From positions 1 to 35,307 of the forward strand of contig JAGCYY010000032.1 of NCBI GenBank assembly GCA_017960565.1: DNA of 35,307 bases, in the 5' to 3' direction. Under the pieces are notes generated by a model, which saw only the letters and a program-made list of their open reading frames with translations, was not told where the DNA came from and ran no database searches. Positions 1-7,725 of this stretch are shown in pieces. Position 1 is the first letter of the stretch, and each line of letters begins with the position of its first letter. This DNA is from a bacterium. Its GTDB lineage: Bacteria; Bacillota_I; Bacilli_A; Izemoplasmatales; UBA1188. The position numbers and the translations under genes were made by a program.

Positions 1-2
1 GG

Positions 3-104
3 GAATATGATAGATTTGATAAATTTTGTAGTCTATCATATATGGATAAAATAAAAACTATGAATCTAACAGAGGGGCAAATAAACGATATAATTTATTC
101 ATAA
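3..104 (+). CDS. 3' end of an unidentified gene, possibly a transposase (partial)
   Basis: A reading frame open from the left edge of the window gives 33 codons and a TAA stop at 102-104. The residues are mixed charged and hydrophobic (it contains EYDRFDKF and ends NDIIYS). It is the only plus-strand coding candidate, and its stop codon lies inside the first arm of a long palindrome (101-175). That arrangement is common at the 3' end of insertion-sequence transposases, but I do not recognise the family from so short a tail. It could also be a chance open frame. Confidence 0.3.
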   Translation, partial: EYDRFDKFCSLSYMDKIKTMNLTEGQINDIIYS

Positions 105-175
105 TGTCCCAAAATAAAATTAGCGAAGAACTAACAAAATTTTTCGCTAATAAACAATATTTTTTGGGACATTAT
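101..175. repeat. 75-bp nested palindrome, possible IS end or MITE
   Basis: Perfect 14-bp inverted arms ATAATGTCCCAAAA (101-114) and its complement (162-175) enclose a second perfect 9-bp pair, ATTAGCGAA (119-127) and TTCGCTAAT (143-151). The whole segment can fold into one long hairpin. No run of U follows on either strand, so an intrinsic terminator is a weaker reading than a transposon end or a small non-autonomous palindromic element. It lies 83 bp beyond the stop of the minus-strand gene ending at 258 and may still help end that transcript. Confidence 0.55.
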
Positions 176-257
176 CGAAAGTTATTGACAGTGTTTTTTG
201 CTTAAAATGCAATATGTATTCAATTTTAATTGAATATGTAGATTTTAAAAGCTATTT

Positions 258-587
258 TTATGAGTAAAGTGTTACAGTCAAAATAATAACGATTATGAGT
301 ATTATTAGTTCAATTAAAAATGAAATTAATAATGATTTTCTAATTTTTTTTGTCACCTTTAAGGATTCTAAAAGATCATCATTTTCTTTTTTCTTATTTT
401 GAAGTTTATAATTTATTTTTATTTCACGAGATTTCGAAAGGTTAAGTGCTAAAAGAAAGAGTAGTGTTAATACAGTTGAGATAATTGTAGAAATATCATA
501 AAGATTAAATATAAATAAAATTGGTGTCGATATTATGCTTAAAGATAAGATAATATAAGGGATTAAAAAATATATTCTATTTTTCAT
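258..587 (-). CDS. Small hypothetical membrane protein (109 aa)
   Basis: I do not recognise this protein. It has two hydrophobic segments near the N-terminus (about residues 5-28 and 32-50), a charged Lys/Glu-rich middle (about 51-85) and a C-terminal hydrophobic helix (about 87-107), so about three membrane spans with a cytoplasmic-type charged loop. Its ATG overlaps the stop codon of the upstream ApbE-like gene (TAATG), which suggests translational coupling and a shared function at the membrane. No catalytic motif or signal peptidase site is visible. It is the last gene of the minus-strand run before the palindrome at 101-175. Confidence 0.7.
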   Translation of the reverse strand: MKNRIYFLIPYIILSLSIISTPILFIFNLYDISTIISTVLTLLFLLALNLSKSREIKINYKLQNKKKENDDLLESLKVTKKIRKSLLISFLIELIILIIVIILTVTLYS

Positions 588-1861
588 TATATATCTCCAT
601 AAAGACTAGATGAATCTGTGAATGTAATATCACTTGGCATATTCGATATAACATTAAGACTTGCATCTAGATACAATGAATAGATACCATTTTCAAGTAT
701 TTCTGATACTTTTGATGTATCGATATTATTTCTTGTATAAATATCGATTATTGATAAAGCAACATCAGCTGAGCCTAAGGTGCTTGAACATGCATAATAG
801 ATTTTAGATGCTTCTTTAGCGATACCATCCGATGGATCAATATATCTACTTGTGATATCTAGGATGTCATTTGTTTTATCATCTTTATCATAATAAACAT
901 AATAATTATCTTCATTTATATCGAGTGGAGAATCAGAATAGTTCACAAAAGCTTTAGTGCCACTAAATGTTAACCTTCCGACAAGATTTTTTTGTTTTTT
1001 TGTTTTTTGCCAAACTTCAATAGCAACTTCTTCTGTAACACCAACAACATAATTATAGCCATCATTGCTTGATAAAATAAAATCAGTGATTCCATTTTCA
1101 AATAAATTATCGACAATATAGTCTGATACAAATGCGTTTTTTAAAGTCCAAAAATCTAGATAATCTGTGATATTATTTTCTTCTGAATATGTTAGATAGT
1201 CATCTAAAACATTTAACCTAATTTTGTTATTTTCAAATAATTCGATATTGATTTTATTATTTTCAAGATAAGTGCATATAGTGCTAAAATATTCTTTCAT
1301 TGAATCGTTGTATTTTGCATCAAATTCATATGCTTCTGTATTATTTAAAGATGTGAATAATGATCGATATTGTGAATATACTGGTCCTAAGAAAATTGTT
1401 TTATTACCATATTCATTTATCTTCTTAAATGAATTATAAAGGAGTGAATCAACCTCAATTATTTCATTAGGATGTTCGTTGATATATTTAAGGTTAATGT
1501 AGCCTTCATAATCATTTAATGTATCAAATAGAATCAAAGGTTTTTCGACAAGATCACTATAGATGCCTTGAACTTTTTTCTTCATAAGAGTTGAATCTTT
1601 TTTAGGGACATTGTAGTTTAAGATGAAATCTTGACCGATAGATGGATAATTAGTGTTGATTTCTTCAATTACCATCCAACCTGGATCAGCACTTAATAAA
1701 GATGAAAAGAATATTCCAAAAGCGGTAATTGCGATTATTATGACAACTATCAAAAGAACCACTCTTAATGGAATATGTTTTTCATTTAATTCAATTTTCT
1801 TTACTTTTTGAACTATAGGCTTATTGCTGTCTGTAGCTCCTCTATGTCCACGGTCTTTCAT
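587..1861 (-). CDS. Membrane-anchored degenerate ApbE-like protein (424 aa)
   Basis: The protein has a short basic cytoplasmic N-terminus, one membrane helix (about residues 33-55) and a large extracytoplasmic domain. Parts of that domain follow the order of FAD:protein FMN transferases (ApbE family). An FDTLNDYEGYINLKYIN stretch resembles the N-terminal 'fxxYNxxSxxxxxN' region. LDFWTLKNAFVSD falls where the family has LDLGGIAKGYAVD. DPSDG followed by SADVALS resembles the 'DPxTG ... ADALAT' metal site. The conserved Gly-Gly and Ala-Lys-Gly of the active-site loop are missing, so catalytic activity is doubtful. The ATG at 1861 has no clear Shine-Dalgarno sequence and lies 12 nt after the opp terminator hairpin. 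The family assignment is my inference from motif order; it could be a divergent fold relative or a non-enzymatic binding protein. Confidence 0.5.
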   Translation of the reverse strand: MKDRGHRGATDSNKPIVQKVKKIELNEKHIPLRVVLLIVVIIIAITAFGIFFSSLLSADPGWMVIEEINTNYPSIGQDFILNYNVPKKDSTLMKKKVQGIYSDLVEKPLILFDTLNDYEGYINLKYINEHPNEIIEVDSLLYNSFKKINEYGNKTIFLGPVYSQYRSLFTSLNNTEAYEFDAKYNDSMKEYFSTICTYLENNKINIELFENNKIRLNVLDDYLTYSEENNITDYLDFWTLKNAFVSDYIVDNLFENGITDFILSSNDGYNYVVGVTEEVAIEVWQKTKKQKNLVGRLTFSGTKAFVNYSDSPLDINEDNYYVYYDKDDKTNDILDITSRYIDPSDGIAKEASKIYYACSSTLGSADVALSIIDIYTRNNIDTSKVSEILENGIYSLYLDASLNVISNMPSDITFTDSSSLYGDI

Positions 1862-1872
1862 TGTTTATATAA

Positions 1873-1909
1873 ATAATGGTTTAGTACTTGTTAGGTACTA
1901 AACCATTAT
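1873..1909 (-). terminator. Hairpin terminator after oppF
   Basis: A perfect 15-bp stem (1873-1887 with 1895-1909, arms ATAATGGTTTAGTAC type) with a 7-nt loop lies 11 nt past the oppF stop. The tail on the minus strand is only moderately U-rich (TTTATATAAAC), so read-through into the ApbE-like gene is possible. Confidence 0.7.
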
Positions 1910-1919
1910 ATCATATTAT

Positions 1920-3257
1920 TTAAATTAATGAAATTATCAAGAATAAGAAGAATAGTACAACGATAGCTCCAATGACAGATAAACTTATGATTGTGCCTTT
2001 TCTACACGCCTTGAAATTTCGGTAATATTTAATATGTTTAAATACTATCCAACCAACGATACCGAGGATTGGAAGAATGAATGAACCAACTGCATACCAA
2101 TTGCTTCCTGTATCTCCTACTGGAATATCGAGGATTGATTCACCTTGTGGAAGAACTTCTTCTTCATGCGTTTTTTGGATATTTGGTCTTTCTTCACCAG
2201 GTTCTAAAATTGTGATTGATTTTAAAGGGACACCTGATTCTCTAATTTTCTTGTATTCAGCGATTTCAGCTTCATTGCCGAATACTAGATGCCCATGACC
2301 AATATCGTGCATCTTAGGCATATCTCCAGTGTAACCTTTTTCATTATACTCATGAATTTTAGGGTTATATGTAAATAAGATTTTGTTTTTCTCAAGAAGT
2401 GGATCAGGAATTGGAATCGCTGATATTAATGATCTAGTGTATGGATGAAGTGGATAATCAAATAATTCAACTGCATCTGCAACTTCTACTATATCACCTT
2501 TATAGATAACACCGATTCTATCCGAAATAAATCTAACGATAGAAAGATCGTGTGCTATGAATAGATAGGTGATTCCTTTTTCTTCTTGGAACTTCTTAAG
2601 AAGATTTAATACTTGAGCACGAATTGATACATCAAGTGCTGAAATAGGTTCATCAGCTACTATAAATTCAGGTTCCATGACAATAGCACGAGCAAGACCG
2701 ATACGTTGACGTTGTCCACCTGAGAATTCATGAGGATAACGAGTTAAGTGTTCAGGAAGAAGACCAACTTCTTTGATGATGTTTTCTACTTTTTGAACAC
2801 GATCAGCTTCATTTTCAAATAGATGGAAATTATATAAACCTTCAGATACTATATAGTCTACTGTCGCTCTTTCATTTAATGATGCAGCAGGGTCTTGGAA
2901 AACCATTTGAATGTTTCTTATTACTTCTCTATCTAATGTGCTTGGGATTTTACCAGAAATTCTTACACCCTTATAACAAATTTCACCATTGGCACAAGGA
3001 TTGACTCTGATGATTGCCCTACCAATTGTGGTTTTGCCGGAACCTGATTCGCCAACGAGAGAGAATGTTTCACCTTTATAAATATCAAATGAAGCATTTT
3101 TTACAGCCTTAACGGCGTTTTCGCCTTTTCCAAATGTGATATCAACATTTTTTAGTGATACTAGTATTTCTTTACCATTTTCCGCTATTGGACCATGTTC
3201 TGGAAAGTGTGAAGCTGTGCTTTGAGGAGTGATTTTTTCTATATTTTCTTGTTTCAT
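1920..3257 (-). CDS. oppF: Oligopeptide ABC importer ATPase OppF with C-terminal membrane helices
   Basis: This is one of the two ATPases that power the Opp peptide importer on the cytoplasmic face. Walker A GESGSGKT is at residues 69-76, Q-loop [10 protein letters not shown] near 120-129, signature FSGGQRQR at 178-185, Walker B and catalytic Glu in IVADEP at 199-204, and the switch His in IAHDLS near 233-238. A family-typical C-terminal region (about 255-300) follows. Beyond it the protein is unusual: about 80 further hydrophilic residues, then two hydrophobic helices (about 390-408 and 423-443) that would anchor the ATPase in the membrane. Usual OppF proteins are about 310-330 residues and soluble. 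It starts 13 bp after oppD with a GGAGGAATGA ribosome binding site and ends the opp operon. Confidence 0.93.
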   Translation of the reverse strand: MKQENIEKITPQSTASHFPEHGPIAENGKEILVSLKNVDITFGKGENAVKAVKNASFDIYKGETFSLVGESGSGKTTIGRAIIRVNPCANGEICYKGVRISGKIPSTLDREVIRNIQMVFQDPAASLNERATVDYIVSEGLYNFHLFENEADRVQKVENIIKEVGLLPEHLTRYPHEFSGGQRQRIGLARAIVMEPEFIVADEPISALDVSIRAQVLNLLKKFQEEKGITYLFIAHDLSIVRFISDRIGVIYKGDIVEVADAVELFDYPLHPYTRSLISAIPIPDPLLEKNKILFTYNPKIHEYNEKGYTGDMPKMHDIGHGHLVFGNEAEIAEYKKIRESGVPLKSITILEPGEERPNIQKTHEEEVLPQGESILDIPVGDTGSNWYAVGSFILPILGIVGWIVFKHIKYYRNFKACRKGTIISLSVIGAIVVLFFLFLIISLI

Positions 3258-3269
3258 ATATCATTCCTC

Positions 3270-5018
3270 CTAAATATTGAAAGCCTTGATAAGCTTTTCA
3301 TGAATATTTTGAATAGCTTCAGGTTTTTCAATTTTTGGTGCACGTGGATCTAATAACCAAGTTTTTGCATAATGTGTATCAGATACTTTAAACATTGGCG
3401 AATCTAACATTGTATCAATCTTTAAACAATATGGATTTCTTGGAGCGAATGGGTCACCTACAATCTTATTATAAAGAGATGGAGGTGTACCAGATATTGA
3501 ATATAGTTTTGTATTCTTTTGTGCTAATTGTGGGAGCGATGAAAGAAGTGCCCAAGTATATGGATGTCTTGGATCATAGAATACTTCTTCTACAGTTCCT
3601 AGTTCAACTAGTTGTCCAGCATATAGAACAGCTACTCTATCTGCGATATTCGCAACGACACCAAGGTCGTGAGTAATAAATACTATTGTATAATTAAATT
3701 CTTTTTGTAAATCTTTAATTAATTTTAAAATTTGAGCTTGAATTGTAACATCAAGTGCAGTAGTTGGTTCATCGCAGATAAGAATCTTAGGTTGACATGA
3801 CAAGGCAATCGCAATAACGATTCTTTGTCTCATACCACCAGAGTATTGGAATGGATAGTCATCATAACGATTTTCTGCGTTAGGAATACCTACTTTTTTC
3901 ATGAGTTCAACAGCTCTTACTCTAGCTTCACCTTCAGATACTTTTTGGTGTTTCATGATGATTGATGTGATCTGTTTTCCAATTGTAATGATTGGGTTCA
4001 GTGATGTCATAGGATCTTGGAAAATAGTCGCAACTTTTCTACCACGAATGAGTTGCCAGTCTTTAGTGTATTTTACTTTAGCTAGATCAGCGAAACATGT
4101 ACCATGGATCTTTTCTTCATCTTCGCCGATATATTTAACTCTAAATACTACTGTATCAAATATTTTGTTTAAAGTGTCTTCATTAGTTAGGTTTACACCA
4201 AATCTCATAGCTTTCTTGATGGTTCTTTTGAGTTTGTTTATAAGACCTACTCTACTTAAAAGACCATATCTTCCGACAGAAAGATATATTTCTTTTGCGA
4301 TGATGAGATTACGTTTATTCATATCTTCTGTGATATCTTTTAGAATCTCAAGGTCGTATCTTGATTTTAACTCGTTCATCTGACGAGTATATCTCTCGTT
4401 ATATTCAGTGTTGTTAGCGAGATCTTCTTTGTATTTTTTTAGAAGATTCTTTCTTTCTTCTTCTAAAACTGCGATTTGTTTTGTAAGATTATTGATCTTA
4501 TTTTGTTCAGCAATTATAAGATCTTTTTCTTTAGATGGATCAAAAGTTTGTTTTAAGTTGAAAGATTCAGTTCTTTCATAGATGAGATCAGCGATTTTGT
4601 TGTCAAATTCTTCTTTTTCTTCATTAGAAAGAGACATCATTCTTCTTCTTTCAGCCCTAAGATCAAGCATCTTTATATAGGTGTCTGAACCAAATTCAAG
4701 AGAAGAATATTTATTGAGCGATTTATGGATACTCTTTACAAAATATTCTTCAATTTTGCCTTTGCTGACATCTGTTTTTTGTAAATCTGGTTCATTGAAT
4801 AGAATTGAACCATTGCTTATGAAACCATTCTGGTCAAGCATTCCAGCGAAAGTCTTGGTGAATACTGATTTACCGGAACCTGATTCACCAACAATAGCGA
4901 TTGATTCATTTTCATATACATCAAGACTGATGCCACGAATAGCTGTAAGAATACGTCCACGAACTTTGAACTTTACTTCGAGGTCCTTGATTGAAAGTAA
5001 TACATTTTTATCTTCCAT
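3270..5018 (-). CDS. oppD: Oligopeptide ABC importer ATPase OppD with a large internal insertion
   Basis: This is the second ATPase of the Opp importer. Walker A GESGSGKS is at residues 44-51, but the Q-loop [10 protein letters not shown] only appears at 333-342, whereas in ordinary OppD it follows about 50 residues after Walker A. The extra 235 or so residues (about 85-320) are highly charged and include a Lys/Glu-rich stretch (about 160-225) that looks like a coiled coil. The rest is canonical: YSGGMRQR at 392-399, Walker B ILICDEP at 412-418, H-loop ITHDLG further on, and a C-terminal Cys-containing segment typical of OppD (RNPYC). The gene sits 9 bp after oppC, and its start follows a GAGGTGAAAT ribosome binding site. 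Sequence identity to known inserts cannot be tested here. Confidence 0.93.
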   Translation of the reverse strand: MEDKNVLLSIKDLEVKFKVRGRILTAIRGISLDVYENESIAIVGESGSGKSVFTKTFAGMLDQNGFISNGSILFNEPDLQKTDVSKGKIEEYFVKSIHKSLNKYSSLEFGSDTYIKMLDLRAERRRMMSLSNEEKEEFDNKIADLIYERTESFNLKQTFDPSKEKDLIIAEQNKINNLTKQIAVLEEERKNLLKKYKEDLANNTEYNERYTRQMNELKSRYDLEILKDITEDMNKRNLIIAKEIYLSVGRYGLLSRVGLINKLKRTIKKAMRFGVNLTNEDTLNKIFDTVVFRVKYIGEDEEKIHGTCFADLAKVKYTKDWQLIRGRKVATIFQDPMTSLNPIITIGKQITSIIMKHQKVSEGEARVRAVELMKKVGIPNAENRYDDYPFQYSGGMRQRIVIAIALSCQPKILICDEPTTALDVTIQAQILKLIKDLQKEFNYTIVFITHDLGVVANIADRVAVLYAGQLVELGTVEEVFYDPRHPYTWALLSSLPQLAQKNTKLYSISGTPPSLYNKIVGDPFAPRNPYCLKIDTMLDSPMFKVSDTHYAKTWLLDPRAPKIEKPEAIQNIHEKLIKAFNI

Positions 5019-5027
5019 ATTTCACCT

Positions 5028-6017
5028 CTACATATGAGTTCTTGGGTCGCTTGCGTCACCTAAATTTTGACCAACGACATAAAGAACGACTGTGATGATT
5101 GATGCAATAACGACAGGGCTCCAGAATTCAAATTCCCAGCCAACTGTAGACATCGCAACTTGGTTTTCATATATCAATCTACCAAGAGATCTATCAGTTA
5201 AACCAATACCGATATATGATAAGAACACTTCATTTGAAATATAAGATGGAATTTCAGTCGCAAGTAATGTGACAATAACTGAAGTCATAAAAGGTAGAAT
5301 ATTTCTCATTGTCAGACGGAATATTGGTGTTCCAAGACAACGAGATGCAAGATTATATTCTCGATCACGAATAATAATTACCTGGGTTCTAATAAAGTAG
5401 GCTATACCTAGCCACCCAGTGACAGTTAAGGCAAATACCATAGTCCAGAAATTCGCCGATAATATCAACACAAGAACGGAAATTAAGAGAATATATGGAA
5501 CGTTACCGACAATATTATATACTTCTGTCATAATGAGGTCCATCTTCTTTGAAAATCCCCATATAGCACCGATTACTACACCGATAGTCATATTGATTGC
5601 GGCACAGATAAGTGCTAGAGAAATTGAAATACTAGATCCATACCAGATTTCATCGAATGTTGATTGTCCTGAGTTACCAGTACCAAGAATGTAGTGAATT
5701 GAAAAACCAAATTTTTGGATGGCAGGCCCAGGTTTTAAGTGTTTAGAACCATCTATTAGTAGATTCTTGAATGGATCTACTTTTGGATCATATCCAATAA
5801 TTAATGGATAGATATATGCGAATATAATAATTAAAGCGAGTAATATTAGAATAATAATATTGATTTTGTTTTTAAAGAAAACTCTAAAAACTGATTTCCA
5901 ATATGAATATCTAGGGGCTGTAATCTTTTCAGAATCGGAATTAGAATTATCATATTTAGTGAATAGTTCACTTTCAGATAAGTTTAAAGATGAAAGATCA
6001 TATAATTCATTATCCAT
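5028..6017 (-). CDS. oppC: Oligopeptide ABC importer permease OppC
   Basis: This is an inner-membrane permease subunit that pairs with OppB to form the peptide channel. An N-terminal cytoplasmic tail of about 45 residues is followed by a membrane helix (about 51-75), an extracytoplasmic loop, and five more hydrophobic segments. The binding-protein-dependent transport motif (EAA loop) that docks on the ATPases lies around residues 224-245 (ASRCLGTPIFRLTMRNILP). The C-terminal GQNLGDASDPR is the usual OppC/DppC ending. The length (329 aa) is normal for the family. It starts 3 bp after oppB and precedes oppD. Confidence 0.94.
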   Translation of the reverse strand: MDNELYDLSSLNLSESELFTKYDNSNSDSEKITAPRYSYWKSVFRVFFKNKINIIILILLALIIIFAYIYPLIIGYDPKVDPFKNLLIDGSKHLKPGPAIQKFGFSIHYILGTGNSGQSTFDEIWYGSSISISLALICAAINMTIGVVIGAIWGFSKKMDLIMTEVYNIVGNVPYILLISVLVLILSANFWTMVFALTVTGWLGIAYFIRTQVIIIRDREYNLASRCLGTPIFRLTMRNILPFMTSVIVTLLATEIPSYISNEVFLSYIGIGLTDRSLGRLIYENQVAMSTVGWEFEFWSPVVIASIITVVLYVVGQNLGDASDPRTHM

Positions 6018-6020
6018 AAA

Positions 6021-7601
6021 CTAAGCCCTTCCTTTCGATGAGAATGAAATTCTAGGGTCAACCATACTCATTAGTAAGTCACCTAAAATGATAGAAATTA
6101 CTGATAATGTTGAATAGAAGAGTGTTATACCAACTATTACACCATTATCATAATAGTTAATCGCTTTTGTAAGAACATTACCAACACCAGGAACTACATA
6201 TACACGTTCAGTTACGATAGCACCTGTTAAAGAGAATAAGATACTTCCAGGAATACCATGCACAATAGGTATTGCAGCATTCTTTAAGATATGTTTTCTA
6301 AATATTTCGCCTTCAGAAAGACCGCCTGATCTTGCAAATTTAACATAGTCAGAATTCATTTGGTCAATCATGTATCTTCTTAACCACTTCATAAGTCCAG
6401 CGATTGATGGAAGGGCAAGAGATACAATTGGAAGGATATACATTGCGATATTTGTCTTTTCAGTATCAAAGGTCGTTGGTAAATTAAATAATTTATTACC
6501 AAGAGCTCTAAACATAAAGATATAAGCTAGAGATGGAACCGCAATTATAAAGATAATATATACTGTACCAATCTTATCGAAGATACCATCTTTATTTCTA
6601 GCCATAATTACACCTAGAGGAATACCCAAGAAATACGCAACAAGAACGGAAATAATACCTATTACGAATGAATATCCCATCCTTGATTTACCACTTAAGT
6701 TTTTATCGACAACTGTATAATCATCAGTGAATCTCAATTCATAAATAGGAAGTGATGTTCTAGAACCATATTGATATCTTGCCGAATGAAGATTATCAGA
6801 TGATTCAGCAATTTCACCTGTTGGATAAACTAATTCTGTTTTTACTAAGGCACCTTGTGTTTGTGTCATTGTTTTCCAAACATCAACATTTTGGTTTACT
6901 GAATATGATAAACCAAGTTTTATTGTGAATAAGTTTTGATGAATGTAAGGGAATTTATTGTCAGTATATAATAAATATTTATAAGTAGTACCATTGCCCA
7001 TTATAGTTGGAGAAAATTTATCTCCATATAAAGGATCATGTAAAGAGAAAGTGATTCTTCTTTCTTCATCAGCTATACCTTGAGCATTGTGGATATTATC
7101 AACCCAAATTAGACCACTAAAAAACTTCCATAATCTTGTAGTTAATGGAATATCTTTAATTGCGAATAATCTTTGTCTACCACCTGATGCAACTTTTACA
7201 GGGGTTAACATTTTAGCATCTAATCTTCTAACAGTATAGCCTTTTGATTTATAATAGTCGGTAAATTTTTTAACATATAATTGAACAATTTCATCATCTT
7301 CTTCTGGTTTTTTTCCGAAGTTTAAAGCACTTCTTCTTTGTTCATCTGTTTCAAATTCACCGTTTTTGGCGATTTCATTTATATAGTCAGAATATGTGAC
7401 ATAATCTAAATATCCATAATCTTCCCATCTTTCATATCTATATACTTCTTTATCGTTGTTCGCATATTTTGTATAATTTGCATCTTGGGCAAATATGAGT
7501 GTTCTATCCATTAATGAATAGATAAGAATCATTACAATCGAAACAACTAGAATTATTGAAAATAATCCGTGGAGTAGACGTCTTAATAAATATTTGGTCA
7601 T
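6021..7601 (-). CDS. oppB: Oligopeptide ABC importer permease OppB with a large extracytoplasmic loop
   Basis: This is the partner permease of OppC. It has an N-terminal membrane helix (about residues 11-31), a hydrophilic segment (about 36-305), and then the usual bundle of five helices from residue 311 on. The EAA loop around residues 422-445 contains ARSGGLSEGEIFRKHILKNA, and the protein ends with the family's MVDPRI motif. Ordinary OppB proteins are about 305-340 residues; this one has 526 because the loop between helices 1 and 2 carries roughly 150-200 extra residues. That loop faces the outside, where it could contact OppA. The gene is 124 bp downstream of oppA, with a stem-loop in the gap. 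Confidence 0.93.
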   Translation of the reverse strand: MTKYLLRRLLHGLFSIILVVSIVMILIYSLMDRTLIFAQDANYTKYANNDKEVYRYERWEDYGYLDYVTYSDYINEIAKNGEFETDEQRRSALNFGKKPEEDDEIVQLYVKKFTDYYKSKGYTVRRLDAKMLTPVKVASGGRQRLFAIKDIPLTTRLWKFFSGLIWVDNIHNAQGIADEERRITFSLHDPLYGDKFSPTIMGNGTTYKYLLYTDNKFPYIHQNLFTIKLGLSYSVNQNVDVWKTMTQTQGALVKTELVYPTGEIAESSDNLHSARYQYGSRTSLPIYELRFTDDYTVVDKNLSGKSRMGYSFVIGIISVLVAYFLGIPLGVIMARNKDGIFDKIGTVYIIFIIAVPSLAYIFMFRALGNKLFNLPTTFDTEKTNIAMYILPIVSLALPSIAGLMKWLRRYMIDQMNSDYVKFARSGGLSEGEIFRKHILKNAAIPIVHGIPGSILFSLTGAIVTERVYVVPGVGNVLTKAINYYDNGVIVGITLFYSTLSVISIILGDLLMSMVDPRISFSSKGRA

Positions 7602-7630
7602 ATATTTACTCCTTTAAAACTATAAATCAA

Positions 7631-7666
7631 ACTAGGAGATGGTAATTTTCACTACCATCCCCTAGT
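7631..7666 (-). terminator. Intra-operon stem-loop between oppA and oppB
   Basis: The arms ACTAGGAGATGGTA (7631-7644) and TACCATCCCCTAGT (7653-7666) form a 14-bp stem on the minus-strand transcript (13 Watson-Crick pairs and one G-U) with an 8-nt loop. It is followed only by TTTGATTT, a weak U tract. It probably acts as a partial terminator or a 3'-end stabiliser that keeps oppA mRNA in excess over the permease and ATPase genes, as is common for binding-protein genes. Confidence 0.75.
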
Positions 7667-7725
7667 ATCATATGTTATGTTAAATTTTTACTAAATATTA
7701 ACTAAAAGTTTTTGTTTTTTGTATC

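Noticed and set aside
3901-4383. Plus-strand open frame of 160 codons inside oppD
   Set aside because: It is antisense to a well-supported ATPase, has no homology that I recognise and no ribosome binding site; long antisense frames are common opposite AT-rich genes.
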